From the NCBI GenBank assembly GCA_003241965.1, contig QBMB01000001.1, forward strand, positions 24,498 through 88,497: a stretch of 64,000 nt of DNA. Direction: 5' to 3'. This DNA is from Burkholderiales bacterium. GTDB taxonomy: Bacteria; Pseudomonadota; Gammaproteobacteria; Burkholderiales; Burkholderiaceae_C. The translations under genes and the position numbers were made by a program. The notes beneath the pieces were generated by a model. That model did not search any database, was not told the DNA's origin, and saw nothing but the letters and a program-made list of their open reading frames with translations. Below are positions 8,547 to 17,627 of the stretch, one piece after another (within the stretch, counting starts at the first letter, position 1; the number at the start of each line of letters is the position of its first letter).

Positions 8547-9599
8547 ATGATCAACCGCAGAACCATCGTTCAGTTGGCAGTAGGGATGGCCTTGGGCGCT
8601 CCCTCGCTGACAGGCTTTGCTCAGCAGTCGATCACCTTGCGATTTCACACTTTCATGTCTCCCATGTCCAACGTATGGGTCAGCATGAACAAGGTATGGA
8701 TGGAAAAGGTGCAACGGGAATCAGATGGGCGCATCCGGTTTGAGGCGTACCCCGCGATGCAGCTTGATGGCGCGCCTGTGCAGCCATACGACCAGGCACG
8801 GGATGGCGTGGCTGACATCGTTTGGACACTGACCGGCTATTCACCTGGAGGCTTTCCTTGCAGCGAGGTGTTTGTCCTGCCGTTCATGACGACCAACGCC
8901 GAGGCTACTTCCAAGGCTTTCTGGGAGTTCATCAAGACAAAAGCGTCCAACGAACACAAGGAAGTGCATCCCATTGCAGTGCAGGTTCATAGGCCGGGGA
9001 TGCTCCACACCCGCGACCGCCTCTTTGAGGCTCCGTACGACTTGCGCGGCCTGAAAATGCGCGGTCCAACCAGACAAACTACGAAGATGCTGGGATACCT
9101 CGGCGCCAATGCTGTGGGCATGCCGCTGCCCAAGATTCCCGACGCACTGCAAAAGGGGCCTCTCGACGGTTGCGTGATCCCTTGGGATGTCGTTCCCTCC
9201 GTAAAGGTGCACGAATTAACGAAGTTTCACAGTCAGTTCGATCCAGGCAGTGGCGCGCTCTACACCACGACATTCGTGACGGCAACAAACAAACGGAAGT
9301 ACGAGTCCCTGCCGCCAGATGTCCGGAAGGTGCTGGACCCCAACTCGGGCATAACCGCTTCTGCGTCCTTGGGGCGCGCCCACCAATGTGGCGACGACCC
9401 TGCCCGCAAGTTGGTGGAGGCACGCGGCAACGTGACCCATAACTTCGGGCAGGTCGAAGCCCAAGAGTTCAGGCGCGCAGCAAGCCAGGTAGAGGTCGAA
9501 TGGGTCAAGGACATGGAGAGCCGCGGCTTCGATGGTCGCGATCTTTTGTCAACAGCCCGGGCCTTGATCGAAAAGCACACAAAAACTACCAAGACATAA
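8547..9599 (+). CDS. TRAP transporter periplasmic substrate-binding protein (DctP family), copy 2
   Basis: The ATG at 8547 gives a 350-residue protein starting with NRRTIVQLAVG and a GFAQQ cleavage region, so a signal peptide appears at the right place; this is why the longer frame from 8415 is not used. The mature protein has [12 protein letters not shown] and is clearly paralogous to the protein at 5889, with the same length and many shared segments such as GMPLP-x-IPDAL and VPSVKVHEL. No TRAP membrane subunits are nearby. It heads a unit with an SDR, an aldehyde dehydrogenase and a VanA-like oxygenase, so the ligand is probably an aromatic or related carboxylate. Confidence 0.87.
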   Translation: MINRRTIVQLAVGMALGAPSLTGFAQQSITLRFHTFMSPMSNVWVSMNKVWMEKVQRESDGRIRFEAYPAMQLDGAPVQPYDQARDGVADIVWTLTGYSPGGFPCSEVFVLPFMTTNAEATSKAFWEFIKTKASNEHKEVHPIAVQVHRPGMLHTRDRLFEAPYDLRGLKMRGPTRQTTKMLGYLGANAVGMPLPKIPDALQKGPLDGCVIPWDVVPSVKVHELTKFHSQFDPGSGALYTTTFVTATNKRKYESLPPDVRKVLDPNSGITASASLGRAHQCGDDPARKLVEARGNVTHNFGQVEAQEFRRAASQVEVEWVKDMESRGFDGRDLLSTARALIEKHTKTTKT

Positions 9600-9608
9600 A
9601 GACACTCC

Positions 9609-10391
9609 ATGAATCAACTGCCCAAAGAAAACACCCCACGGCTGGCCAACCGGGTTGCGATCGTGACCGGCGCGGCGCAAGGTATCGGAGAGACATACGC
9701 TCGTGCATTGGCTCAAGAAGGTGCCTCCGTGGTCTGTGCCGATGTGCTGGACGCCACCGGGGTGGTCAACCAGATCATTGAGAAGGGTGGCCGGGCGGTG
9801 TTTGTCCACACAGACGTGACGTCCCGCGAATCGGTGGAGAAGATGGTTGGGTCCGCACTTCAGGCGTTCGGCCGCATTGACGTGCTGGTCAACAACGCCG
9901 CAATTTTCGGCAACCTTGCCCTCAAGCCGTTCGAGCAGATCGAGTCGACCGAGTGGGACAAGGTGATGTCCGTCAACGTGCGCGGCTCCTTCGAGTGCGC
10001 CAGAGCGGTCAGCCCCGTGATGCGTCAGCAGCGCTACGGCAAGATCATCAACATCGCCTCCGGCACGGTTTTCAAGGGCACGCCGCTCTTCCTGCACTAC
10101 GTCACCTCCAAGGGCGCCGTGGTGGCGATGGCGCGCTGTCTGGCGCGTGAATTGGGTAACGACAATATCTGCGTCAATACACTGGCGCCGGGCCTGACCC
10201 TGAGCGCCAATGTCAGCGCAAATCCCGACTGGCAAGGCTCAATCGCTTCAGGCATCGTTTCGTCCCGCTGCATCAAGCGTGATCAGGTACCCGACGACCT
10301 GACCGGCACCTTGATCTACCTCGCCAGCGCCGACAGTGACTTTGTCACCGGTCAGGTGATTGTGGTTGATGGCGGATCGGTCACACATTGA
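9609..10391 (+). CDS. Short-chain dehydrogenase/reductase (SDR), paralogue of the one at 3595
   Basis: A 260-residue classical SDR with TGAAQGIG at 20-27, NNAA at 95-98, Ser151 and Y164-x3-K168, and a C-terminal VIVVDGGS. It follows the binding-protein gene by nine bases and overlaps the aldehyde dehydrogenase frame, so the unit is tightly packed. Shared segments with the SDR at 3595 indicate common descent, but the divergence is substantial. Likely role: NAD(P)-dependent oxidation of an alcohol or dihydrodiol; the substrate is unknown. Confidence 0.9.
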   Translation: MNQLPKENTPRLANRVAIVTGAAQGIGETYARALAQEGASVVCADVLDATGVVNQIIEKGGRAVFVHTDVTSRESVEKMVGSALQAFGRIDVLVNNAAIFGNLALKPFEQIESTEWDKVMSVNVRGSFECARAVSPVMRQQRYGKIINIASGTVFKGTPLFLHYVTSKGAVVAMARCLARELGNDNICVNTLAPGLTLSANVSANPDWQGSIASGIVSSRCIKRDQVPDDLTGTLIYLASADSDFVTGQVIVVDGGSVTH

Positions 10392-11866
10392 GCACTCCTA
10401 TGCACGCCACAGCAGAACTCTTGATCGATGGCCGGTGGATGCCCGCCAGCCAGGGCCTCGAAGTGCCCAGCCTGGACCCGGCCAACGGCAGCCAGATCGG
10501 TTGCTTCAGCGCTGCCACCCGGGCAGACGCAGAGGCGGCCATTTCGGCTGCACGCAGAGCCTTTGAAAAGCCCACGTGGGCCCAGTCGCCGCGGCTGCGG
10601 CAGAACGTGATGAACGAATGGGCAAGCCGGCTAGAGCACAAGGCTGAAGCACTGGCCCAACTGCTAACGCAAGAGAATGGCAAGGTGATCGCGCAATCGC
10701 GGGGTGAGCTGATGGGAGCCATCTCGGAGATCCGTTACTACGCGGGTCTGGCCCGGCACATACCAGGCCACGTGCTCGAGGTGGAACCCGGCGTATTTTC
10801 CACGATGCTGAAAGAGCCGGCCGGCGTCGCCGGCATCATCGTCCCTTGGAACGCTCCCGTGATCCTGCTTATCCGGTCGATCACCCCCGCGTTGGCCGCT
10901 GGCTGTACTTGCGTGGTCAAGCCTGCACCGCAGTCCGCACTCATCACCGCTGCGGTGATCAGGGAACTGGCCGACGTGACTGGACTGCCGCCCGGTGTGG
11001 TGAACCTGGTGAGTGAGCAAGGCCACGACGTGGCGCAGTTGCTCACCTCCTCGCCAGAGGTGGATGTGGTCAGCTTCACGGGCTCCAACCTGACGGGGCA
11101 GCGCATCATGGCCGCCGCTGCTCCCACTATGAAGAAACTGTCGCTCGAACTGGGTGGCAAGTCATGCTGCCTGGTTTTTGAAGATGCCGATATCGACCAC
11201 ATCGCGCCTCAACTGGCTGCCGCTGCGACGGTCATCTCTGGTCAGCAATGCACGGCGGCGCGCCGGGTGTTGGTTCACGCGTCACGCTATGAGGCGATGA
11301 AAAAAGCGCTGGCCAATGCACTGGCGGCAATCAAAGTGGCGCCCGGAAATACCCCGGGCGCCCAGATGGGTCCCTTGATCGATCTCTCTACCACTGAGTT
11401 GGTGCAACGTCGCATCGAGCAGGCGATGGACGACGCAGACGAAGTGATCCTGCGCGGTCAGCGTCTCGGCGGAAACCTGCGGCTTGGCGGGTTTGTCTCG
11501 CCCACCTTGGTCGCGCACCGGGATGCCAGTGCATCTTTTGTCCAAGAGGAGATTTTCGGCCCCTTGGTCGTGCTGGAAAAGTTTGAAACCGAAACCGAAG
11601 CGGTGGCGCGGGCCAATCACACCGAGTTCGGGTTGTCCGCGAGTGTCTGGACCGAGCAGGGCGCGCGCGCCTGGCGTATCGCTCGAGCGCTGCGCAACGG
11701 CACCGTTTGGATCAACGACCACAACAAGCTGTGCGCTGAAGCGGAGACCGGCGGCTATCGCCGCAGTGGCTTGGGCCGTCTCCACGGCTTTGACGCGTTG
11801 ATCGATTTCACCGAGATCAAACACATCTATCAGAACGTAGGTGTGCTTGAGCCACCCAAGGGCTGA
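10388..11866 (+). CDS. NAD(P)-dependent aldehyde dehydrogenase
   Basis: About 492 residues with Glu254 in LELGGKS, Cys288 in GQQCTAAR and the cofactor motif VPWNAPV. The start is uncertain: TTG at 10388 overlaps the SDR stop by four bases (TTGA), whereas the first ATG is at 10400; neither has a strong ribosome-binding site. It is only distantly related to the aldehyde dehydrogenase at 4365, so the repeated SDR-aldehyde dehydrogenase order is not a simple recent duplication. It probably oxidises an aromatic aldehyde made by the adjacent SDR or oxygenase; this is inference from context. Confidence 0.9.
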   Translation: MSTPMHATAELLIDGRWMPASQGLEVPSLDPANGSQIGCFSAATRADAEAAISAARRAFEKPTWAQSPRLRQNVMNEWASRLEHKAEALAQLLTQENGKVIAQSRGELMGAISEIRYYAGLARHIPGHVLEVEPGVFSTMLKEPAGVAGIIVPWNAPVILLIRSITPALAAGCTCVVKPAPQSALITAAVIRELADVTGLPPGVVNLVSEQGHDVAQLLTSSPEVDVVSFTGSNLTGQRIMAAAAPTMKKLSLELGGKSCCLVFEDADIDHIAPQLAAAATVISGQQCTAARRVLVHASRYEAMKKALANALAAIKVAPGNTPGAQMGPLIDLSTTELVQRRIEQAMDDADEVILRGQRLGGNLRLGGFVSPTLVAHRDASASFVQEEIFGPLVVLEKFETETEAVARANHTEFGLSASVWTEQGARAWRIARALRNGTVWINDHNKLCAEAETGGYRRSGLGRLHGFDALIDFTEIKHIYQNVGVLEPPKG

Positions 11867-11914
11867 CCCCACAAGCCTGCCCGAATCCTTAGAACTTATA
11901 GGAGAGAACGAATC

Positions 11915-12949
11915 ATGTTTCCCAAAAACACGTGGTATGTAGGCGCTACGCCCAGCGAACTCGATGGAAAGCCCCTTGGCCGCAAGATTTGCGGCGAGTC
12001 CATCGTGTTTTTCCGTGGCCCCGACAACAAGGTGGCCGCTGTCGAAGACTTTTGCCCCCACCGCGGTGCTCCGTTGTCGCTGGGCAAGGTTGAAAACGGC
12101 AAACTGGTTTGTGGCTACCACGGTCTGGAAATGGGTTGCGATGGCAAGACGGTTGCCATGCCATGCCAACGCGTGGGCGGCTTCCCCGCCGTGCGGACGT
12201 ATCCCGTAGTGGAGCGCTACGGGTTCATCTGGGTCTGGCCTGGCGATGCGCAAGAGGCCGACCCCTCCAAGATCCACCATCTGGCCTGGGCCGATGACCC
12301 CGAGTGGGCCTACAGCGGTGGGCTGTACCACGTCAAATGCGATTACCGGCTCATGATCGACAACCTCATGGACCTGACTCACGAGACTTACTTGCACCCG
12401 AACTCAATTGGTCAAAAGGAAATCGATGAGTCGCCGCCCAAGACGCGGATGGATGGAGACTGCGCCATCACCGAGCGTTACATGGAAGGCATCATGGCGC
12501 CGCCATTCTGGCGTGCGGGCTTGCGCGGAAACAACCTGGCCGACGATGTTCCAGTGGACCGGTGGCAAATCTGCCGCTTCTATCCGCCAAGCCATGTGCT
12601 GATCGATGTGGGTGTGGCGCACGCGGGCAAGGGCGGCTTCAATGCAGACCCCAAGGTCAAAGCCTCCAGCACAGTCATCGACTTCATCACACCTGAAACC
12701 GAGTCCTCGACCTGGTACTTTTGGGGCATGGCCAGGAACTTCAATGCGCAGGACCAGGCGTTGAGCGAGCAGATCCGCACCAGCCTGAGCAAGGTTTTCT
12801 CCGAGGACCTCCAGATGCTGGAGATGCAGCAGCAGAACCTGGAGCGCAACGCCGGGCGCAAGCTACTGAGCCTGAACATCGATGGCGGTGGCGTGCAAGC
12901 CCGCCGCATCATCGATCGGTTGCTGGTTGCGGAAAAATCCGCTGCCTGA
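11915..12949 (+). CDS. Rieske non-heme iron oxygenase, VanA-like (aromatic O-demethylase type)
   Basis: A 344-residue oxygenase. The Rieske cluster motif is C47-P-H49 and C66-x2-H69; the mononuclear iron site is DNLMDLTHETYLH, with His156 and His161 as likely ligands and Asp153 as the bridging residue. Length and motifs match vanillate O-demethylase oxygenase (VanA) and related dealkylases. A clear AGGAG precedes the start. The natural electron donor would be a VanB/PDR-type reductase, and one is encoded at 21662. Demethylation of a methoxylated aromatic acid is the best inference and would complement the CYP199-like P450; other substrates, including dicamba-like or carbazole-like ones, are possible in this family. 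Confidence 0.9.
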   Translation: MFPKNTWYVGATPSELDGKPLGRKICGESIVFFRGPDNKVAAVEDFCPHRGAPLSLGKVENGKLVCGYHGLEMGCDGKTVAMPCQRVGGFPAVRTYPVVERYGFIWVWPGDAQEADPSKIHHLAWADDPEWAYSGGLYHVKCDYRLMIDNLMDLTHETYLHPNSIGQKEIDESPPKTRMDGDCAITERYMEGIMAPPFWRAGLRGNNLADDVPVDRWQICRFYPPSHVLIDVGVAHAGKGGFNADPKVKASSTVIDFITPETESSTWYFWGMARNFNAQDQALSEQIRTSLSKVFSEDLQMLEMQQQNLERNAGRKLLSLNIDGGGVQARRIIDRLLVAEKSAA

Positions 12950-12983
12950 TGTTTTCCCGATCCCACCACAACAGGAGACACAG

Positions 12984-14171
12984 ATGAACTCACGGCGCTT
13001 TGTTTTGACACGAGGAGCCGCGCTGATCGGCGCGGCCTCCAGCGGCATTTTGTTGCCCCGGTGGGCGCAGGCGCAAACCAGCAATCTGCGGGTTGGCCTG
13101 ATGCTGCCGTTCACAGGTACCTTTGCCCAGCCCGGTATCGCCGTCGAAAACGGCTTCCGGCTGGCGCTGGCGCAAAACGGCGGCAAGCTCGGTGGCCGCG
13201 AGGTGGAGTTCTTCAAGGTCGATGACGAATCCAATCCGGCCAAGGGCATCGAGAACGCGACCCGCCTGGTAATGCGTGACAAGGTCGACGTGCTGGTGGG
13301 TTCGGTGCACTCGGGCGTGCAGATGGGCATTCACAAGGTCGCACGCGATACAGGAGTTCTCAACATCATTCCCAATGCCGGCGTGCACGTGGCCACCCGG
13401 GCCCAGTGTGCGCCCAATGTGTTTCGAACCAGCTTCACCAACGCCCAGCCTACCCTGGCTTTGGGCAAGGCCATGGTCGACCGAGGCCACAAGAAGGCGG
13501 TGTGGATCACCTGGAACTACGCCGCAGGCGACGAGGCCTTTGAGGGTTTCGAAAAGAGCTACACCGAAGCCGGTGGCACCATCATCAAGAAGCTCGGCCT
13601 GCCCTTTCCCAACGTGGAGTTTCAGTCGCTGTTGACCGAGATTGCGTCTTACAAGCCCGACGCCGTGGCTTGCTTCTTCGCCGGTGGCGGTGCAGCCAAG
13701 TTCCTGCGCGACTACGCTGCGGCCGGCCTGAACAAGACGATCCCACTGTACGGCTCGGGCTTCCTGACCGAGGGCGTGCTCGATGCAGCAGGCGAAGCTG
13801 CCGAGGGCGTTCTCACCACGCTGCACTACAGCGACTCGCTGGATATCCCGCGCAACAAGCAGTTCCGCCTCGACTATGTAAAGGCGTTCAAGGCGCAGCC
13901 CGATGTGTATGCCGTTCAGGGATACGACGCGGGCTTGCTGCTCGTCAAGGGTGCCAACGCAGTCAAAGGCGACTTGTCGAACAAACCGGCACTGTACGCA
14001 GCGCTGGAAGGCGCCACCATCGACAGTCCGCGCGGGAAATGGACCATGAGCAAGGCCCACAACCCGATCCAGGACATCTACCTGCGCCAGGTGGTCAACA
14101 AGGACAACAAGGTGATCGGCATTGCTCAGAAGGCTGTGGCCGATCCCGCCACGGGTTGCCGCATGGGTTGA
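12984..14171 (+). CDS. livK: ABC transporter substrate-binding protein, branched-chain amino acid (LivK) type
   Basis: A 395-residue type I periplasmic binding protein. The ATG at 12984 follows AGGAG and begins a signal peptide with SRRFVLT and a WAQAQ cleavage region, consistent with Tat or Sec export; a longer open frame upstream overlaps the oxygenase and is rejected. The mature chain LRVGLMLPFTGTFAQPG is typical of LivK-like proteins, many of which bind aromatic acids in Burkholderiales and Rhodopseudomonas. It heads livHMGF. The ligand is probably an aromatic acid given the neighbours, by inference. Confidence 0.88.
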   Translation: MNSRRFVLTRGAALIGAASSGILLPRWAQAQTSNLRVGLMLPFTGTFAQPGIAVENGFRLALAQNGGKLGGREVEFFKVDDESNPAKGIENATRLVMRDKVDVLVGSVHSGVQMGIHKVARDTGVLNIIPNAGVHVATRAQCAPNVFRTSFTNAQPTLALGKAMVDRGHKKAVWITWNYAAGDEAFEGFEKSYTEAGGTIIKKLGLPFPNVEFQSLLTEIASYKPDAVACFFAGGGAAKFLRDYAAAGLNKTIPLYGSGFLTEGVLDAAGEAAEGVLTTLHYSDSLDIPRNKQFRLDYVKAFKAQPDVYAVQGYDAGLLLVKGANAVKGDLSNKPALYAALEGATIDSPRGKWTMSKAHNPIQDIYLRQVVNKDNKVIGIAQKAVADPATGCRMG

Positions 14172-14196
14172 GTCTTTCGCGCCCCGGTTGTCCTCC

Positions 14197-14231
14197 AGCG
14201 GCGGAGTTCGTCCAAAAGATGTTCCGCCGCT
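14197..14231 (+). terminator. Stem-loop with T-rich tail between livK and livH
   Basis: A perfect 9-base inverted repeat (AGCGGCGGA / TCCGCCGCT at 14197-14205 and 14223-14231) with a 17-base loop is followed by TTTC and further T-rich sequence. It lies in the only large gap of the importer operon, after the binding-protein gene. Such elements often act as partial terminators or mRNA stabilisers that let the binding protein be made in excess over the permease; that role is inferred here. Confidence 0.6.
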
Positions 14232-14258
14232 TTTCTTCGTCCTTTTGTTCCTTAACTC

Positions 14259-15122
14259 ATGGATTTCGCCAACTTCCTCATCCAGTTGCTCAACAGCCTG
14301 CAGTACGGCCTGTTGCTGTTCATGCTGGCCGCGGGCCTCACGCTGATCTTCGGGATCATGGGTGTGGTCAACCTGGCGCACGGCAGCTTCTACATGCTGG
14401 GCGCCTATCTCGCGTGGTTCCTGGTTGGCCAGTTCGACAGCCTGGTGCTGGCCATCGTGGTGGGCACGGTGATCGCCGTGGCGCTGGGCTGGGTGCTGGA
14501 GTGGACCCTGTTCCGGCACTTCTACCATCGCGACCACCTCGACCAGGTGCTGCTGACCTTTGGCCTGATCTACATCTTTGAAGAGGTGCGCTCCATCCTC
14601 TGGGGCGACGACGTGCACGCGGTGCAGGTGCCCGAGGTGCTGAACTGGTCGATCCCGCTGACCGAGAACCTCTCCTACCCGGTCTACCGGCTGGTGATGT
14701 CGGGCGTGTGCATCGCGCTGGCGCTCGGTCTGTACCTGCTCATTTCCAAGACCCGCCTGGGCATGAAGATCCGCGCCGGTGCGTTCAACCGCGAGATGAC
14801 CGAATCGCTGGGCATCAACATCCGCCTGATCCACGGCGTGGTATTCGCGCTGGGCGTGGCGCTGGCCGCCATCGCCGGCATGATCGCCTCGCCCATCGCG
14901 AGCGTTTACCCCGGCATGGGCAGTTCGGTGCTGATCATGTGTTTTGTGGTGGTGGTGATCGGCGGCATCGGTTCGGTGCGCGGCGCCTTGGTGGCTGCTT
15001 TGCTGGTGGGCCTGGTCGACACCTTCGGCAAGGTGCTGGTGCCGCAGATCGCGGGCATGGCGGTCTACATGCTGATGGCCGGCGTGCTCCTTTACAAGCC
15101 TGAAGGGCTCTTCAAACAATGA
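14259..15122 (+). CDS. livH: Branched-chain amino acid-type ABC permease (LivH)
   Basis: A 287-residue integral membrane protein with multiple hydrophobic segments and the LivH landmark GIMGVVNLAHGSFYMLG near residues 35-51. It forms the inner-membrane channel with LivM. The end overlaps the livM start by ATGA. There is no strong ribosome-binding site before the ATG, which would limit expression relative to livK. Confidence 0.92.
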   Translation: MDFANFLIQLLNSLQYGLLLFMLAAGLTLIFGIMGVVNLAHGSFYMLGAYLAWFLVGQFDSLVLAIVVGTVIAVALGWVLEWTLFRHFYHRDHLDQVLLTFGLIYIFEEVRSILWGDDVHAVQVPEVLNWSIPLTENLSYPVYRLVMSGVCIALALGLYLLISKTRLGMKIRAGAFNREMTESLGINIRLIHGVVFALGVALAAIAGMIASPIASVYPGMGSSVLIMCFVVVVIGGIGSVRGALVAALLVGLVDTFGKVLVPQIAGMAVYMLMAGVLLYKPEGLFKQ

Positions 15123-16111
15123 GCTCACCCAAAGCCCAACTCGAGAAGCTGCCGCGCAGCATCCAGGCCATCCTGGTGCTGGGCGCCATCGCGCTGGCCG
15201 CATTCCCGCTGATCCCGTTGACCGGCGGCGACTTCTACCTGCAGATGCTCTCGCAGATGATGATCCTGGCGATCTTCGCCATGAGCCTTGACCTCTTGCA
15301 GGGCGTGAGCGGTTTGGTGTCGCTCGGCCATGCGGCCTACTTTGGTCTCGCGGGTTATGCGCTGGCCTTCCTCACCCCGGCCGACACCCCCATCAGCCTG
15401 TGGTGGGCCCTGCCCGTCTCGGCGCTGGGCGCGGGACTGGCCGCGCTCATCATCGGCTTCTTCGTGGTGCGCACCCATGGCATCTACTTCATCATGGTCA
15501 CCATGGCGTTCGCGCAGATGGTGTTTTTCCTGTTCTTCGACAACAAGGCGCTCGGCGGCTCGGACGGTGTGTACGTGAACTTCCGGCCCGACGCCTCGGT
15601 GTTCGGCTGGACCGGCATCGACCTCGAGAACAAGACCACCTTCTATTACTTCACGCTGCTGCTGCTGGTGCTGGTCTATGCCTTCCTGCGCCGGCTGTTG
15701 TTCTCGCCGTTTGGCCGCGTGCTCGCCGGCATCCGCGTGAACGAACACCGCATGCGCGCGGTGGGCTATGGCACCTTCGGCTACAAACTCGCGGCCTTCA
15801 CACTGGCCGGTGCGCTGGCCGGTGTGGCGGGCTTTCTGTGGGCGGCGCAAACCGGCTATGTGAACCCGGAGCTGATGGGGTTTCACATGAGCGCACACGC
15901 GATCATGATGGTCATCCTCGGCGGCATGGGCAACTTCGCCGGGGCCATCGTGGGCGCCTTCGCGTTTGAATACGTGATGCACTTCTTCAAGGACCTCACC
16001 AAACACTGGCAGCTGCTCATGGGCAGTTTCATCGTGCTGGTGGTGGTGTTCGCGCCGCGCGGTTTGCTGGGTTTGGTGGAGCGCTTCACCAGGAAGAAGG
16101 GCATGCCATGA
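15119..16111 (+). CDS. livM: Branched-chain amino acid-type ABC permease (LivM)
   Basis: A 330-residue polytopic membrane protein with LivM landmarks, including VSGLVSLGHAAYFGLAGYA and a late ILGGMGNFAGAIVGA. Partner of LivH in the import channel. It overlaps livH and livG by four bases on each side (ATGA), so the four membrane and ATPase genes are translationally coupled. Confidence 0.92.
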   Translation: MSSPKAQLEKLPRSIQAILVLGAIALAAFPLIPLTGGDFYLQMLSQMMILAIFAMSLDLLQGVSGLVSLGHAAYFGLAGYALAFLTPADTPISLWWALPVSALGAGLAALIIGFFVVRTHGIYFIMVTMAFAQMVFFLFFDNKALGGSDGVYVNFRPDASVFGWTGIDLENKTTFYYFTLLLLVLVYAFLRRLLFSPFGRVLAGIRVNEHRMRAVGYGTFGYKLAAFTLAGALAGVAGFLWAAQTGYVNPELMGFHMSAHAIMMVILGGMGNFAGAIVGAFAFEYVMHFFKDLTKHWQLLMGSFIVLVVVFAPRGLLGLVERFTRKKGMP

Positions 16112-16869
16112 GCGAACTCCTGCTCTCCGCCCGCAACCTCACCAAGCGCTTCGGCGGCCTCGCCGCCGTCAACGACGTGTCGGTCGATTTGCACCGCGGT
16201 CGTATCCACGCGGTGATCGGCCCCAACGGCGCCGGCAAGTCCACGTTGACCAACCTGCTCTCGGGCGACCTGCCGCCCACCTCAGGCCGCATCACGCTCA
16301 ACGGGGTCGAGACCGCCGGCAAGACCCCTGAAAAGATCTCCCGCCTGGGCCTGGGCCGCAGCTACCAGAAGACCAACATCTTCCTGCCCTTCACCGTGTG
16401 GGACAACGTGCGCCTGGCCGCGCAATCGCGCGAACGGCACGCGCCGTGGAACGTGCTGCGCTGGGTGTCATCGGCCAGCGCCATGGGTGCCGTGAACCAG
16501 CGCTGCGAACGTGCCCTGGAACTCGCCGGCCTCACGGCCCGTACCAACGTGGTGGCCGGCACCACCAGCCACGGCGAGCAGCGCCAACTGGAGATCGCCA
16601 TGACCCTGGCCACCGAACCCACCGTCTTGCTGCTCGACGAACCGCTGGCCGGCATGGGCCAGGCCGAGGCCGAAAGCATGGTGGCGCTGCTGCTGCGGTT
16701 GAAAAAGGACCACGCCATCATGCTGGTGGAGCACGACATGGACGCCGTGTTCACCCTGGCCGACCAGCTCACCGTGATGGTGAACGGCCAGGTGATCGCC
16801 AGCGGGACGCCGGCCGACGTGCGCGGCGATGCCGGCGTGCAGGCAGCCTACCTGGGTGAGGAGCATTGA
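16108..16869 (+). CDS. livG: ABC transporter ATP-binding protein (LivG)
   Basis: A 253-residue ATPase with Walker A GPNGAGKST, Walker B LLLDEPLAGM and the His switch in LVEHDMD. The signature segment is TSHGEQRQLE in place of the canonical LSGGQ, a variation common in LivG proteins. Length and the RSYQKTNIF segment identify LivG rather than LivF. It energises import with LivF. Confidence 0.92.
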   Translation: MSELLLSARNLTKRFGGLAAVNDVSVDLHRGRIHAVIGPNGAGKSTLTNLLSGDLPPTSGRITLNGVETAGKTPEKISRLGLGRSYQKTNIFLPFTVWDNVRLAAQSRERHAPWNVLRWVSSASAMGAVNQRCERALELAGLTARTNVVAGTTSHGEQRQLEIAMTLATEPTVLLLDEPLAGMGQAEAESMVALLLRLKKDHAIMLVEHDMDAVFTLADQLTVMVNGQVIASGTPADVRGDAGVQAAYLGEEH

Positions 16870-17591
16870 TGAGCGCATTGACGAACGCCTTGGTTGAGGC
16901 CAAGGGTCTCAACACCCACTACGGCGCCAGCCACATCCTGCGCGGCATTGACTTCACCGTCGGCCAGGGCCAGACCATTGGCTTGATGGGCCGCAACGGC
17001 ATGGGCAAGTCCACGCTGCTCAAATCCATCATGGGCATCGTCAAGCCCAGTAGCGGCCAGGTGCATGTGAAAGGCCGCGACATGACCGGCGCACCCACGT
17101 TCGAGATCGCCCGCATGGGCCTGGCCTACGTGCCCGAGGGCCGTGGCATCTTCGGCAACCTGAGCGTGAGGGAAAACCTGGTGATGTCGGCGCGTGCCGG
17201 CACCAAGGGACAGCGCGACTGGACCTACGAGCGCGTGCTGGAAACGTTCCCGCGCCTGGCCGAGCGCCTGAACCACGGCGGGCAGCAGCTCAGCGGCGGC
17301 GAGCAGCAGATGCTCACCATCGGCCGTGCGCTCATGACCAACCCCGACCTGCTGATCCTCGATGAAGCCACCGAAGGCCTGGCGCCCCTGATCGCGCGCG
17401 AGATCTGGCGCATCTGCGGTCTGATCCGCGAAAGCGGCATCAGCAGCATCATCGTGGACAAAAACTGGAAACACGTCAGCCAGATCACCGACCGCAACGC
17501 GATCCTGGTCAAGGGCGAGGTGGTGTTTGAAGGCAGTTCCGAAGAGCTCCTGTCGAAGCCCGAACTGCTGGAGCAGCACTTGGGTGTATGA
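16869..17591 (+). CDS. livF: ABC transporter ATP-binding protein (LivF)
   Basis: A 240-residue ATPase with Walker A GRNGMGKST, signature LSGGEQQML and Walker B LILDEATEGLAP, the usual LivF form. The ATG at 16869 shares one base with the livG stop (TGATG); a TTG three bases earlier is less likely. The switch His is replaced: IIVDKNW stands where most members have a VEQN-like sequence. The gene ends the importer operon, 36 bases before the convergent IclR gene; no strong terminator is visible between them. Confidence 0.9.
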   Translation: MSALTNALVEAKGLNTHYGASHILRGIDFTVGQGQTIGLMGRNGMGKSTLLKSIMGIVKPSSGQVHVKGRDMTGAPTFEIARMGLAYVPEGRGIFGNLSVRENLVMSARAGTKGQRDWTYERVLETFPRLAERLNHGGQQLSGGEQQMLTIGRALMTNPDLLILDEATEGLAPLIAREIWRICGLIRESGISSIIVDKNWKHVSQITDRNAILVKGEVVFEGSSEELLSKPELLEQHLGV

Positions 17592-17627
17592 GAATCAGTG
17601 TCGCCCCGGCCGACCCCTTGAAGCTAG

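Noticed and set aside
12990-15203. Minus-strand open frame of 737 codons opposite livK-livH
   Set aside because: Low-complexity antisense translation with no domain; livK and livH on the plus strand are unambiguous.
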